Shown here: piece by piece, positions 42,782-54,866 of the stretch
Layout of the letters: each line of letters opens with the position of its first letter
Position numbering within the stretch: position 1 is the first letter of the stretch
Origin: Cryptomeria japonica
Lineage: Eukaryota > Streptophyta > Pinopsida > Cupressales > Cupressaceae
Assembly: GCF_030272615.1 (NCBI RefSeq)
Contig: NC_081410.1
Location: forward strand, 124,123,140 to 124,187,139
Direction of reading: 5' to 3'
DNA: 64,000 bases
Translations under genes and position numbers: made by a program
The notes under the pieces: generated by a model
Seen by the model: the letters and a program-made list of their open reading frames with translations, nothing else
Told to the model about the DNA's origin: nothing
The model's database searches: none

Positions 42782-45700
42782 TGTAGTACCCCTTCTCAAT
42801 CGGACTTATTAGACTGATATTTTGTTGCAGTTTACTTTTCAGTTGATACATTACTGCTAAACATTATTCAGACGTATTTGATATTATTTCATGTTTATCT
42901 GGATATGAGATGTATGAGTTATTTTCATTATTTCAGTACTGGTGATTTGTGGTATTTTATGGATTATTGCTATGTACTAACACTTTACTTTATCTATGCA
43001 ATGTGTAATTATATGTTGCATGTCTGTGATTATATTGGATGCAAGGGGATGATTTTCTTTCACTCACTTTGGTGAGACATGGAAAGTCGTGACTCTCCTT
43101 CATCGGTGTGTGTGCCATGTATTCTATATTTATATACATGCATGTGTGATTCGATGATGCAAGATATTGCACATACAAGTACCGGGTAAGTATGGGGTAT
43201 CATCTCCACCTGGCTTCACAGGTCTGAGCGTGCTTTATATGTCCGATGGGAGTGGAGGAGATAGTTGTTGACCCTAATTCATACCCTCAGTCTACTCTTG
43301 TGAGTGTCGTCAGTCGGTTGTCCATTCCTTTTGTTTGACCTTCGAGTCTTGTTGTGTGACTTTTTCGGAGTCTTCTTGTATTTTCCTCAATTTGCGTGCC
43401 ACAGTGGGTTTGATTCTTTATTTAAGTTTAAGTTGTCATTTCATAGTTGGTATAAGCAAGTTAAGCATTATTATGCCTTTGTGTTATGAACTTAGCTTAT
43501 TGAGTTAATTTATTAGATTTAAATCAATAATTGTTTTATTTTGGAAAAGTAACTATATTTAAATCAAATGGAAAAAGTAAAATATATAAAGTTACTTCTA
43601 TTGCTTTTAGATTTAAAGAAAAACAAAAAATAGAGTTAAATTATTGATTTTTACTTTTGTTGAAAAAGTTAATTAAATTTCATAATGAGAGAAATGTATT
43701 TTTTTTTTAAAAGAAGAAATTCCCAATTACTTTTGAAGGAAAATAAAAAAAAAGTCAATTTGTTTATTTAAATGTTTTCATGAGAAAAATATTTCAACCT
43801 AAAAAGCTTAGGTTAAAATATTTTCCCTATTTATCCCTAAAAAAATATTTTTGGAAGAAAGGCTTGTTTTGGAGGAGGATGCTTGTTTTGAAGGAGGAAA
43901 CTCTGGAAAATTGGTTGGAAGGAAGATTTTGATTTTGGTTTGAAATTTTGTTGAGGGATTGAAGCTCACAAATTTCTTCTTGGAAGCTCCATAGGTTGGT
44001 TGATCTCTACTTGTTTATTTTAAAAATTCATGCTTTCTTCCCAATTTCTGGATGTTGTAGAAAGAATTAATTAAATGATTGTTGTGTTATGGGTTTAGTT
44101 TCTATGAGGTTTATTGAAAAATCTCAGTCCATTTTGTTAAAAAAATGCAACTTCAAGCTCTTCCTAAGTTACTTCATGGAAAAAAATTGTGGTTTAAATT
44201 TCATTCTTTCATTTTGTTTATGCAACGAATTTGGTTCCTGGTAATTGTAATTTTTTTTAATTTTGTGAGATTGGTAGAATCATGCTGGCAAAATTTGCCA
44301 AGAATTTCCGTTATGTCTTCAATTGTTAAAAAAAAATTCTTCCTGGTAATTTTCAAATTGGGGAAAATTCTGAGTTTAATTATTCTTCTCCCATTCTTGT
44401 TTGGCAAAAAAAAAAATCCAATTGGGGGATGGCAATCAATTTAGTTCCCAGCCAATTTGATTTTGGGAATGAATTTGTGTGTTTTGTGAAGCTAATTTTT
44501 ATCTTTGTTTTGTCTCAGAGATTTTATTTGCTGGCAAAATGCATTTACCAGTGAATTATTTTGATGTGTGAATTTTGTTCAATTTTAAAAGAAAAAAAGA
44601 AAAATTAAATTGAAGTTGTTTAATTATACTCTGTTGTTTGTCAATTCATGTTTGTATGAATTGATTTGTTTTAAAAAACAAAGAATTTTAATTTTTTTTA
44701 AAAAAAATTTAAAAAAATTGTGATCTTGGGGTGTGGCGAGGAGCTGGGCTCAACCCAGCCACTCACCCCCCAGCAGCTTGTTGCTCTCCCCAAATGTGGG
44801 GATAGCAGCAGCGCTGCTACCCCATATATGGGAACAACAACAACAGCTTGCTTGTTTTTTTTTTGTTTTGTTTTTTTAAATTTATTTTTATTTATTAAAC
44901 AATTTAATTAATATTTAGTTTTAAAGAAGTTTTTTTTTTAATTATTTTTTTTAATATAAAAAAAAAAGTAAATAAATAATAAAATCGCAATAAATAGATT
45001 ATTATGTAATTAAATATTTCTGTTTAATTGTGATTTTAAAATATGTTTTGTTGGGATATTAAATCTTTATTTTAATATATATTTTAAATGTGGTATATTT
45101 ATATAATATATATTCGATGAATAGATATTTATGTATTTATATTATATTATTATATATATAATTAATTTGGAATTTAATTTATTTTATAGAAATCAGTCAA
45201 TTCGGGTTAATTGTAAATTAATCATGATCAAATGATTAGGGGGTTAAATTTTAAATGTGGTTTCAATTAATCTTATTAGACATGTGACTTCATCCTTTCC
45301 TTATATTAATATAGATGTGATTTCATTATTTCTGAAAATCTTTATTGCACGTATTTTATGCTTTCGATTGCTTAAAGAAAGATTGCCTGTTTTAGGATCT
45401 TGTGTTAATAGTAATTGCAGTCAAGTTTAAATTTCGTTGCAATTTTAGTGAGTTGTCATTATGTCGTATGATGTATTCCCCCTTAGTTAGGTGTCGTTGT
45501 ATAAACCCTGTGGATGTGAGCCATTGTGTGTTATGTTTCCAAATGGTCAATCTTGGGTTAGTGACTGTGAATCCTTCACCTGAGTTATGTCAGGATTAGA
45601 TATGGCTGTCAGTTTCGTCATAGAGTTCTCATAGAGAGACCTTTCCTGTTAGTGTCCTAGGAGAGAGAGTGGCTTTCGAGAGGGGGCTGCACCTGAAGTA

Positions 45701-46738
45701 GATGGCAGGATAACCCCTCGGAAGTCAGATAATATGTGATAACCTAACAATTGATTAGGGAGTGGGTAGTTATTAAATTAATTAAGATATTGCACCCCGC
45801 ACACGGTTGAGTGCTTGTATAGGCTCAAGATGTGTGGGAAGGCCTGGAATGGCAAACCTACCACCTTGTCTTCACGAAAGGTTGGTAGGGCCCGCATGAT
45901 GCTTAGATGGACCTGGGGGTTCGGGAGAGGTTACCAGGATAACCCAGGATGGGGGTCGGGACCTATGGAGACCACCTAGGGTAACCATCTTAAGCCATGT
46001 GATGACACTCTCTCTTTAGGGTCACTAGTGTTTTGTGAGTTGAGTCACTTGAGTTCTCCGGAGTCATGTGTACTGTTGTACTTGTCTTATTTCTTGCTTG
46101 AGGGTCTTCTTCTTTCTTCTAGCACGGTGGGGTGGTTCCGTTATGGGATCACATGGTCAGGTGGTAGTGCCACTTCCCATCAGATATCTTTGTTCTTACC
46201 TTCTTGCGAGGATTGGCTTCACCGGTGTACCTTGGTTTGTGCTTCATGTATCAACTCATGTTCTTGATATTGTGCCTTTGAGACCCGTGTGGTCATTGTA
46301 TCAGTAACTTTGTAACCATATGTACTTTATTTGTTCTATTGAAGCCATATAATTTATGGAATGTTGTAATTTAAAGTTCAATGGAATGTATGTTATTTCA
46401 GTTATCTTTCATCTTATGTATAAATGAATCATTGGAAGTATATATTTTGTAACTCTTTAAACCTATCTATTTGGAATCAGTTTTTGAGTTGAGTTAGTTA
46501 ACCGTAATTATCTTTCCCTAATTTAGATGGATAATTGGATTAACATTGTGATGTAGATTTAATTCGAAGTAATCTTCGTTGGTAACCCTTTAGGATGTCA
46601 ATGATAGACTTCCGCTTGTGTTATTATTATGCAATGTTATAATTAATGCATTTAACCTTTTTAAAAAAAAAAAATTATTTCACCCTTTAGTTGCCTAGTA
46701 GCGTTGTATTCCTTTAGGGTTTCTGGTGGGGCATTACA
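42782..46738 (+). repeat. Gypsy 5' LTR (3957 bp)
   Basis: Begins TGTAGTACCCCTTCTC and ends GGTGGGGCATTACA. Very AT-rich in its middle (43500-45200), apart from a GC-rich block at 44722-44850 that differs strongly from the 3' copy. The open frames inside it (for example 42878-43075, 46028-46307) recur in both LTRs and carry no domain. Confidence 0.93.
44722..44850 (+). repeat. Hypervariable GC-rich block in the gypsy LTR
   Basis: A CAGCAGC/GCTGCT-rich block surrounded by poly-A/T. The partner block at 53511-53640 shares its borders (GATCTTGGGGT at the left, CAGCTTGCTTGTTTT at the right), but the interior is rearranged, while flanking LTR sequence is nearly identical. Confidence 0.75.
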
Positions 46739-46740
46739 TT

Positions 46741-46755
46741 TGGTATTAGAACCCA
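46741..46755 (+). promoter_or_regulatory. Gypsy primer binding site
   Basis: TGGTATTAGAACCCA, two bases after the LTR end. Initiator-Met-type with two changes (TGGTATCAGAGCC). Confidence 0.85.
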
Positions 46756-46842
46756 TATTTGGTATTAGGTCTTAGTGTTTGAATTTCCCTTGCTTTATCC
46801 TTGCCGTAGATCTGAACCATTTTCTCTTTTGCAATATTGGTC

Positions 46843-48099
46843 ATGGCTAGGAAAGCTAAGGGAGTTGGCCGTGTTGGTGGCCGCAATAGAGGTAGAGGTG
46901 GGGGATGGGGTCGAGGTTTAGACCGCCATAGTCCTTCACCACCACCCACTCATGTGAGTATAGATCAGGAGCAATCTATCCATCAGGATTATCAGCATGT
47001 AGGAGAGAAGGTTCCCAAAAGGGAAGAGCTGAGACAGATGTTCCAAGAGGTTCTAGCTAGGCTAGGCCCCAGGCCTGAGGGTGAGCAACCCATCCATGCT
47101 CAGGTTGGGGAGTCGCATCAACAGGTTCCATAGGAGAGAGAGAGAGAGAGGTCTCCTAGAAGGAGGGAGGTCCCAGTTGACCAAGACCCAGCTCCCATGG
47201 GTCACATTAGGGACTTGATGAGAACCAACCCTCCCTTCTTCGATGGTTGAGGCACAGGTCTCGAGGCAGAGACTTGGATGATCAACTTGGATAGGTGTTT
47301 CACTATGTTTCCATATAGTAGCAACACCAGAGCGAGATGTGCCATCGATGATTTTGCTTCAATCTGGTGAAGGTTAGAGGAGGAGAAGATCGGTCTGAGT
47401 ATCAACACCATTTCTTGGGAGATATTCTTAGAGAGACTCAGGGCACGGTTTCTCTCACTGTAGTGGAGGCAGACTTGGGCAGACGAGTTCTACGCTTTGC
47501 GGCAGTTTGGTATGTCACTTGACCAGTTCGAGCATAGATTTTATGAGCTGAAACAGTATGTCGGGATTGGTCACGATGAGGCTATGATCGTGCAACATTT
47601 CTTGAGAGGTCTTAATGACTGTATCAGTGGAGGGGTTAGAGTCTTCGAGCCAGCTTCAGTTGAGGTAGTCATGGCGAAAGCCAAATTGGTTGAGAAGAAC
47701 CTCAGCCGTGCGCATGGTGGACAGTCGGGGGTGCAGATAGGGAGTGTTCCTTTTAGTGGGAACAATGCTCGTGGGAATCAGTCCCAGTCAGTTGCACTGT
47801 CTAGGACTCCTCAGTTACCTGTTAAGGGAGGACAGCAGCAATAGCAGCAGCCGTAGAGACCGAAATATTTCTAGGGCCAGCAGAGTGGCAATTCTCAACA
47901 TAGGAGAAACAGGAACTGGCAGAGGAGTAGACAGGGTTTTCTAGGACAGTCCTCTTAGAGTGCTTCTCAGGCCCCTAGCAGGGGAAGCTTTCAGCAGTCT
48001 AGTGGGTCGACTGGAGGTAGAGGACCAGGTAGAGGAGCTTGCTACTCTTGTGGGCAGTTTAGCCATATAGCCGCATAGTGTCCTCAACGTTCTCACTAG
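46843..48099 (+). pseudogene. Gypsy gag
   Basis: The ATG at 46843 (MARKAKGVGRVGGRNRGRG) opens a Gag with a basic Gly/Arg-rich start. The capsid-like part follows in the same frame: ETWMINLDRCFTMF (47269), a retrotrans_gag helix block WADEFYALRQFGMSLDQFEH (47477), and IVQHFLRGLNDCISGGVRVF (47587). One zinc knuckle CYSCGQFSHIAA-stop-C lies at 48040-48080, its residue before the last Cys changed to TAG. The frame has about ten stops, nearly all explained by C to T or G to A (for example TAG for CAG at 48076). Confidence 0.88.
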
Positions 48100-48774
48100 A
48101 TGGGAAGTCAGAGGCCAGCTGCATCAGAGCCTATAGTAGGGGATACTGGTAGATCCCATAGAGTGTTTGCAACAGTGGATGACCGCCAGGCTGAGCATCA
48201 GAGGAATGTGATTGAGACCGCAGGTGTGTTGTGTGATATCCCTATCTTGGTGCTTTTTGACTTCGGTGCTTCGGATTCCTTTATTTCTTTGTCCAATGTG
48301 GAGCGGTGTGGACTTGCGTCTGCTAAGCAGGCGGATAGGTGGCAAGTAGAGTTGGCTACCGGGGTGCGCATGTTCGTAGATGCCTTTGTTCCTAGTTGTG
48401 AGTTGGACCTAGGACCCTTTGTGACTTTTTTTGACCTTCGAGTCATTCCTTTGGGATCCTATGGAGTAGTGTTGGGGATGGATTGGTTATCATCTCATAG
48501 TGCTCATGTGGACTATCGTCAGAAGACAGTAGAGTGTTTAGATGACCATGGTAGGAAAGTGGGGATCGTTGGAGTTCAGAGATCGATATCCTTGCATATG
48601 ATTTCCGCTATGCAACTTAAGCGGTGTATGCGTAGAGGATGTCAGCTTTATGCAATAACTCTTGAGGATATGGATGAGGGAGAGAGTCAAGAAATCACTC
48701 TTGATGGTCACCCTATTCTTCAAGAGTATGCTGATGTGTTTCTGTTGGAGATTCCTGGTATGCCTCTGAAGTGA
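48100..48774 (+). pseudogene. Gypsy aspartic protease
   Basis: A 224-residue open frame. ILVLFDFGASDSFISL is the active-site region, where the family has D-[ST]-G-A; here Ser is Phe (TTC), so the enzyme would probably be dead. Downstream GSYGVVLGMDWLSSHSAHVD is the second conserved protease block (the flap/ILG-MDWL region). The enzyme would cut the Gag-Pol polyprotein. It ends in TGA at 48772, where Tekay-type elements usually have an Arg or Lys codon. Confidence 0.88.
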
Positions 48775-49600
48775 GACATAGACTTTCACATTGCCTTGGT
48801 TCCTGGTGCAGAACCTATTTCAAGAGCTCCATATCGGATGACTACTCAAGAGCTGAGTGATTTGAAGTTGCAAATGGAAGAATTGTTGACCAAGGGATTC
48901 ATTCATCCTAGTGTCTCTCCTTGGGGTGCATCTGTTATCTTCGTTAAGAAGAAGGATGGTTCTCTTCGGTTATGCATTGATTACTGACAGCTGAATAAGG
49001 TAACCATCCAGAATCAATATCCATTGCCTCATATAGATGATCTTTTCGATCAGGTGAAGGGAGCCAAGGTGTTCTCTAAGATTGATCTAAAATCTGGGTA
49101 TCATTAGTTGTGCATTCATGATGCAGACATTCATAAGATGGCGTTTCATACTCATTATGGTCACTATGAGTTCACAGTGGTTCCATTTGGGTTGACAAAA
49201 GCACCTTCAGTTTTCATGTGCCTCATGAATGGGGTTTTTCACACCTACCTGGATCATTTTGTCCTTGTGTTCTTGGATGATATATTGATTTATTCTAGAT
49301 CTATGGAAGAGCATGAGGGTCACCTACAACAGGTATTGCAGTGCTTGAGGGAGAATCAGCTTTATGCCAATTTGGCGAAGTGTGATTTCTTCCAGACTGA
49401 GGTGAATTATCTTGGTCATGTGGTTTCAAGAGAGGGTGTATTGGTGGATCCTTCAAAGATCCAAGCTATAGTGGATTGGCCAGCACCGACCAATGTTTCA
49501 GAGGTTTGGAGTTTTATGGGTTTGGTTAGATATTACCGTCGCTTTGTTCAGGGTTTTTCCCGGATAGGTCATCCGATTACTTCTCTTCAGAGGAAAGGGA
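48775..49600 (+). pseudogene. Gypsy reverse transcriptase
   Basis: In frame with the protease. Motifs in order: [32 protein letters not shown], a TGA (48985-48987, CGA expected before QLNK), [11 protein letters not shown] with the first catalytic Asp, a TAG (49105-49107, CAG expected), [20 protein letters not shown], the catalytic box [10 protein letters not shown] (49267-49296), [19 protein letters not shown] and [14 protein letters not shown]. All catalytic Asp residues are present; only two nonsense codons spoil the domain. Confidence 0.92.
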
Positions 49601-50060
49601 AGAAGTTTGTTTTGTCAGAGCAGTGTGAGGCAACGTTTCATACCTTGAAGGAACTCCTTGTCAGTGCTCTAGTTTTGGCAGTCCCTGATCCATCCAGAGA
49701 TTTTATGGTATGCACAGATGCCTCTTTAGAATGTATAGGTACAATGCTTATGCAGGATGGACGTGCGATTGCCTATGAGTCTTGCAAACTCAAGGACCAC
49801 GAGTTGAACTATCCAGTTCATGATTTGGAGTTGGCAGCTGTAGTGCATGCATTTGGTTAGATGGTGACAATTTATGTTAGGGCGTCGGTTTGAGTTGCAT
49901 AGTGATCACCGCAGTTTGCAGTATATCTTCACACAACCGAACTTGAATGCTCGACAGTGAAGGTGGATGGAATTCCTCTATGAGTATGATTTTGAGGTTT
50001 GATATATTCAGGGGAAAGAGAACGTAGTGTCAGATGCTTTGAGTTGCAGGCGGCATGAAG
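49601..50060 (+). pseudogene. Gypsy RNase H
   Basis: [20 protein letters not shown] gives the first catalytic Asp (49705) and [18 protein letters not shown] the Glu (49805-49857). At about 49858-49862 the frame shifts by one base and the domain continues as FELHSDHRSLQYIFTQPNLN (49890-49945) and YIQGKENVVSDALS, with TGA stops at three places where Trp or Arg codons are expected. Confidence 0.88.
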
Positions 50061-51150
50061 TTTCAGCATTGTCCCTTGGAGTGGACTTGAGAGAGAGAAT
50101 TCTTGGAGTCCTTCCTTAGGATTCTTGGTATCAGGATGTTAGAGCCATGTTGGAGTCTAGAAGGCCTTTAGAGGGTAGATTTTCTAGTTTTAGTCTTGAG
50201 GCGGATGGTCTTCTTTGTCATCTTGGCCGGATCTACGTACCTCCTTTGGAGGGTCTTCGCACTCTGATCATGACTGACGCCCATCGTGCACCGTATTCGG
50301 CACATCCAGGTGTCAAGAAGATGCACGCAGATCTTAGACAAATTTATCATTGGGCTAGCATGAAATGTGACATTTTTTATTTTGTGTCGAAGTGTTTGGA
50401 ATGTCAGCGAGTGAAGGCGGAGCATCAGCACCCGGCAGGGCTTTTACGGCCTCATATAGTACCGGATTGGAAATGGGACATCATTTCCATGGATTTAATT
50501 GTTGGGTTGCCTGTTTCTTCACGTCGTCATGATGCCATCATGATCATTGTTGATAGGTTGATGAAGGTTGCTCATTTTGTTCCTATTCGAGCTTCCTATA
50601 CGGCAGCAGTGGTGGCTCGGATGTTCTTGGAAGATGTAGTGAGATTGCATGGGATTCCAAGGCGGATCATTTCTGATAGAGATCATGTCTTTACCTCAGC
50701 ATTGTGAACCTCACTTCAGCATGCTTTGGGGACTCAGTTGAACTTCAGTTCAACTTATCATCCAGAAATAGATGGTCAGACTAAACGTGTGAATCGGGTT
50801 TTAGAGGATATGCTTCGCATGTATGTTATGGACCAGCAATCGCGTTGGGAGGATTATATTTATCTAGTGGAGTTTTCTTATAACAATGGATATCATAGCT
50901 CCATAGGTATGTCTCCATTTTAGGCATTGTATGGTCATCCTTGCCGTACTCCTTTGAGTTGGAATTGGTTAGAGGACAAGGTGCTTATAGGATCGAATAT
51001 TCTTCGAGAGATGGAGCAGCAGATTGAGAGGATTCGTGAGCATTTGACAGTTGTGCAGGATAGGCAGAAGAAGTATGTAGATGCTCATAGGGTAGATCAT
51101 CAGTTTTCTGTTGGCGACCGTGTGTTTTTGAGAGTGCATCCGTGAAAGAG
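50061..51150 (+). pseudogene. Gypsy integrase
   Basis: Zinc-binding HHCC part: APYSAHPGVKKMHADLRQIY and HW, then CLECQRVKAEHQ (50280-50430). Catalytic D-D-E: WDIISMDLIVGLPVS (50476), RRIISDRDHVFTS (50661), then after a TGA at 50705 STYHPEIDGQTKRVNRVLED (50751), so all three acidic residues are kept. YSYNNGYHSSIGMSPF ends in a TAG at 50921 (CAG expected before ALYG). The C-terminal region GDRVFLRVHP ends in TGA at 51143. Confidence 0.92.
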
Positions 51151-51523
51151 TCCGATTTGTTATGGAAAGGGTTCTAAGTTGGCGCCTCATTTTTTTGGCC
51201 CTTTTGAGATCCTTGAGAGGATAGGACTTGTTTCCTACCATCTTGCTTTGCCACCGAGTCTATCCTGCATCCACGATGTCTTTCATGTTTCAGTTCTTCA
51301 ACCTTATCACCCTGATGTGACACATATTCTTGATTGGAACACTTTGCAGGTCGAGGATGAGCAACTTTCCATGGAGCTCGTGTGAATTCTTCAGCGTCGG
51401 GATTTGACCCTCAGGGGTCGCACCATCGACAAGGTAAGGGTCCTATGGGACCCAAATGATGAGACCTTGGTGACTTGGGAGGATGCAGTGAAGATGAGAG
51501 AACTCTATTCTTATCCGTTTTAG
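51151..51523 (+). pseudogene. Gypsy integrase C-terminus with chromodomain-like end
   Basis: KLAPHFFGPFEILERIGLVS and VFHVSVLQPYHPD are the conserved GPF/Y and HPVFHVS modules. After a TGA at 51383 the tail reads ILQRRDLTLRGRTIDKVRVL, WDPNDETLVTWEDAVKMREL and YPF, ending in TAG at 51521. This matches the position and pattern (ILDRR, TI, V, VLW, TWE) of group II chromodomains that guide chromovirus integration to heterochromatin. The call is by pattern. Confidence 0.75.
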
Positions 51524-51541
51524 GCTTCCAAGAGTAAGCCT

Positions 51542-51558
51542 AGTTTTGGGGGGGAGAA
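51542..51558 (+). promoter_or_regulatory. Gypsy polypurine tract
   Basis: AGTTTTGGGGGGGAGAA immediately before the 3' LTR. Confidence 0.85.
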
Positions 51559-54256
51559 TGCAGTACCCCTTCTCGATCGGACTTATTAGACTGATATTTT
51601 GTTGCAATTTACTTTTCAGTTGATACATTACTGCTAAACATTATTCAGACGTATTTGATATTATTTCATGTTTATCTGGATATGAGATGTATGAGTTATT
51701 TTCATTATTTCAGTACTGGTGATTTGTGGTATTTTATGGATTATTGCTATGTACTTACACTTTACTTTATCTATGCAATGTGTAATTATATGTTGCGTGT
51801 TTGCGATTATATTGGATGCAAGGGGATGATTTTCCTTCACTCACTTCGGTCAGACAAGGAATGTCGTGATTCTCCTTCATCAGTGTGTGTGTCATGTATT
51901 CTATATTTATATACATGCATGTGTGATTCGATGATGCAGGATATCGCAGGTACAAGTACTGGGTAGGTATGGGGTATCGTCTCCACCTGGCTTCACAGGT
52001 ATGAGCGTGCCTTATATGTCCGATGGGAGTGGAGGAGATAGTTGTTGACCCTAATTCATACCCTCAGTCTACTCTTGTGAGTGTCGTCAGTCGGTCGTCC
52101 ATTCCTTTTGTTCGACCTTCGAGTCTTGTTGTGTGACTTTTTCGGAGTCTTCTTGTATTTTCCTCGATTTGCGTGCCATAGTGGGTTCGATTATTTATTT
52201 AAGTTTAAGTCATCATTTTATAGTTGGTATAAGCAAGTTAAGCATTATTATGCCTTTATGTTATGAACTTAGCTTATTGAGTTAATTTATTAGATTTAAA
52301 TCAATAATTGTTTTATTTTGGAAAAGTAACTATATTTAAATCAAATGGAAAAAGTAAAATATATAAAGTTACTTCTATTGCTTTTAGATTTAAAGAAAAA
52401 CAAAAAATAGAGTTAAATTATTGATTTTTACTTTTGTTGAAAAAGTTAATTAAATTTCATAATGAGATAAATGTTTTTTTTTTTTAAAAGAAGAAATTCC
52501 CAATTACTTTTGAAGGAAAATAAAAAAAAGTCAATTTGTTTATTTAAATGTTTTCATGAGAAAAATATTTCAACCTAAAAAGTTTAGGTTAAGATATTTT
52601 CCCTATTTATCCCTAAAAAAATATTTTTGGAAGAAAGGCTTGTTTTGGAGGAGGATGCTTGTTTTGAAGGAGGAAATTCTGGAAAATTGGTTGGAAGGAA
52701 GATTTTGATTTTGGTTTGAAATTTTGTTGAGGGATTGAAGCTCACAAATTTCTTCTTGGAAGCTCCATAGGTTGGTTGATCTCTACTTGTTTATTTTAAA
52801 AATTCATGCTTTCTTACCAATTTCTGGATGTTGTAGAAAAAATTAATTAAATGATTGTTGTGTTATGGGTTTAGTTTCTATGAGGTTTATTGAAAAATCT
52901 CAGTCCATTTTGTTAAAAAAATGCAACTTCAAGCTCTTCCTAAGTTACTTCATGGAAAAAAATTGTGGTTTAAATTCCATTCTTTCATTTTGTTTATGCA
53001 AAGAATTTAGTTCCTGGTAATTGTAATTTTTTTTAATTTTGTGAGATTGGTAGAATCATGCTGGCAAAATTTGCCAAGAATTTCCCTTATGTCTTCAATT
53101 GTTAAAAAAAAATTCTTCCTGGTAATTTTCAAATTGGGGAAAATTCTGAGTTTAATTATTCTTCTCCCATTCTTGTTTGGCAAAAAAAAAAATCCAATTG
53201 GGGCATGGCAATCAATTTAGTTCTCAGCCAATTTGATTTTGGGAATGAATTTGTGTGTTTTGTGAAGCTAATTTTTATCTCTATTTTGTCTCAGAGATTT
53301 TATTTGCTGGTAAAATGCATTTACCAGTGAATTATTTTGATGTGTGAATTTTGTTCAATTTTAAAAGAAAAAAAGAAAAATTAAATTGAAGTTGTGTAAT
53401 TATACTTTGTTGTCAGAGAATTAATCTCTGTCAATTCATGTTTGTATAAATTGATTTGTTTTAAAAAACAAAGAATTTTAATTTAAAAAAAAAAAAATTT
53501 AAAATTTGTGATCTTGGGGTTGCGTGGCGGGGAGCTGGGCTCAACTAAGCAATGCACCCCCTAGTAGCAGCTTGCTACTACCACGTATATGGGGCAGCAA
53601 CAAAGTTGTTGCCACATATACATGGTTGCAGCAGCTTGCTTGTTTTGTTTTTTTAAAATTTATTTTTATTTATTAAACAATTTAATTAATATTTAGTTTT
53701 AAAGAAGTTTTTTTTATTATTATTATTTTTTTTATATAAAAAAAATAATAATAATAAATAAATAATAAAATCACAATAAATAGATTATTATGTAATTAAA
53801 TATTTATGTTTAATTGTGGTTTTAAAATATGTTTTGTTGGGATATTAAATCTTTATTTTAATATATATATTTTAAATGTGGTATATTTATATAATATATA
53901 TTCGATGAATAGATATTTATGTATTTATATTATATTAATATATATATATATATAATTAATTTGGAATTTAATTTATTTTATAGAAATCAGTCAATTCGGG
54001 TTAATTGTAAATTAATCATGATCAAATGATTGGGGGGTTAAATTTTAAATGTGGTTTCAATTAATCTTATTAGACATGTGACTTCATCGTTTCCTTATAT
54101 TAATATAGATGTGATTTCATTATTTTTGGAAATCTTTATTGCAAGTATTTTATACTTTCGACTGCTTAAAGAAAGATTGTCTTTTTTAGGATCTTGTGTT
54201 AATAGTAATTGCAGTCGAGTTTAAATTTTGTTGCAATTTTGGTGAGTTGTCATTAT
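51559..54256 (+). repeat. Gypsy 3' LTR, first part
   Basis: Begins TGCAGTACCCCTTCTC and runs parallel to 42782-45462 of the 5' LTR, with few differences outside the GC-rich block (53511-53640). Ends at GTTGTCATTAT, where the copia element inserted. Confidence 0.93.
54252..54256 (+). repeat. Target-site duplication of the inner copia (left, ATTAT)
   Basis: ATTAT here and at 61932-61936. The gypsy 5' LTR has GTTGTCATTATGTCGTATG at this place (single ATTAT). Confidence 0.92.
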
Positions 54257-54445
54257 TGTTGGAATTATGTGAACCGACAGGGCATTACGTGAACCGACAT
54301 GAAGACATAACCATATTGTATGTTGTCATTGATGTCAATATGAGACATGGTGTGAACCGGCATATGTGATAGGTGAAGAGAGAGGAACTGGTATATGTAT
54401 GAACCAGTTTATATGCCAAAGTGAAGCAGCATATTTGTTCACGGT

Positions 54446-54499
54446 GAACCGGCATGTAGTTATGGGAACCGGCATGTAGTTATGGGAATCGGCACATGG
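54446..54499 (+). repeat. 20-bp tandem repeat in the copia U3
   Basis: GAACCGGCATGTAGTTATGG occurs twice in tandem (54446-54465, 54466-54485), followed by a partial, mutated third unit. The 3' LTR has the same array (about 60485-60540). Tandem U3 repeats often act as retrotransposon enhancers, which is not testable here. Confidence 0.85.
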
Positions 54500-54866
54500 A
54501 AGCATTGTATGACTACCGGTTGGTAGGTAGCTTCCACTTTAGGGTTTCCGGTTGGAGTACCTCAAGTCTGTGTGACTCAATCGGTGATCTTTGTGTGATG
54601 AGTTAGCAGTATGATGGAGGATAGAACGTGTTTCCACGTAAGCTCTGTGCGCGTGAAGGATCTTGCCTGAAGAAGACTATTCCTATCTACCTCAGGAATG
54701 AGCGAAGTCTATCAAATGGTGATAACGCATAAAGGGTTATCAGCCGCCATGAAATCGGTGGATAATAGATGATGGAGAATGTCTTGAGATCGATTCAAGA
54801 TTGTTGCATTTAATGCAGTATGATTCAACGGACAAGGTCGAACCGTTTGAATTGCTTAACCTAACA

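Noticed and set aside
42878-43075. Open frame with membrane-like F/Y/I/C composition, repeated at 51655-51966
   Set aside because: It lies in the gypsy LTR and recurs only because the LTR is duplicated; no start context, domain or conservation beyond LTR identity.
46028-46307. Overlapping 79-residue frames rich in S, L and C, repeated near 62502
   Set aside because: Inside the gypsy LTR, repeated with the LTR and without domain. Treated as chance.
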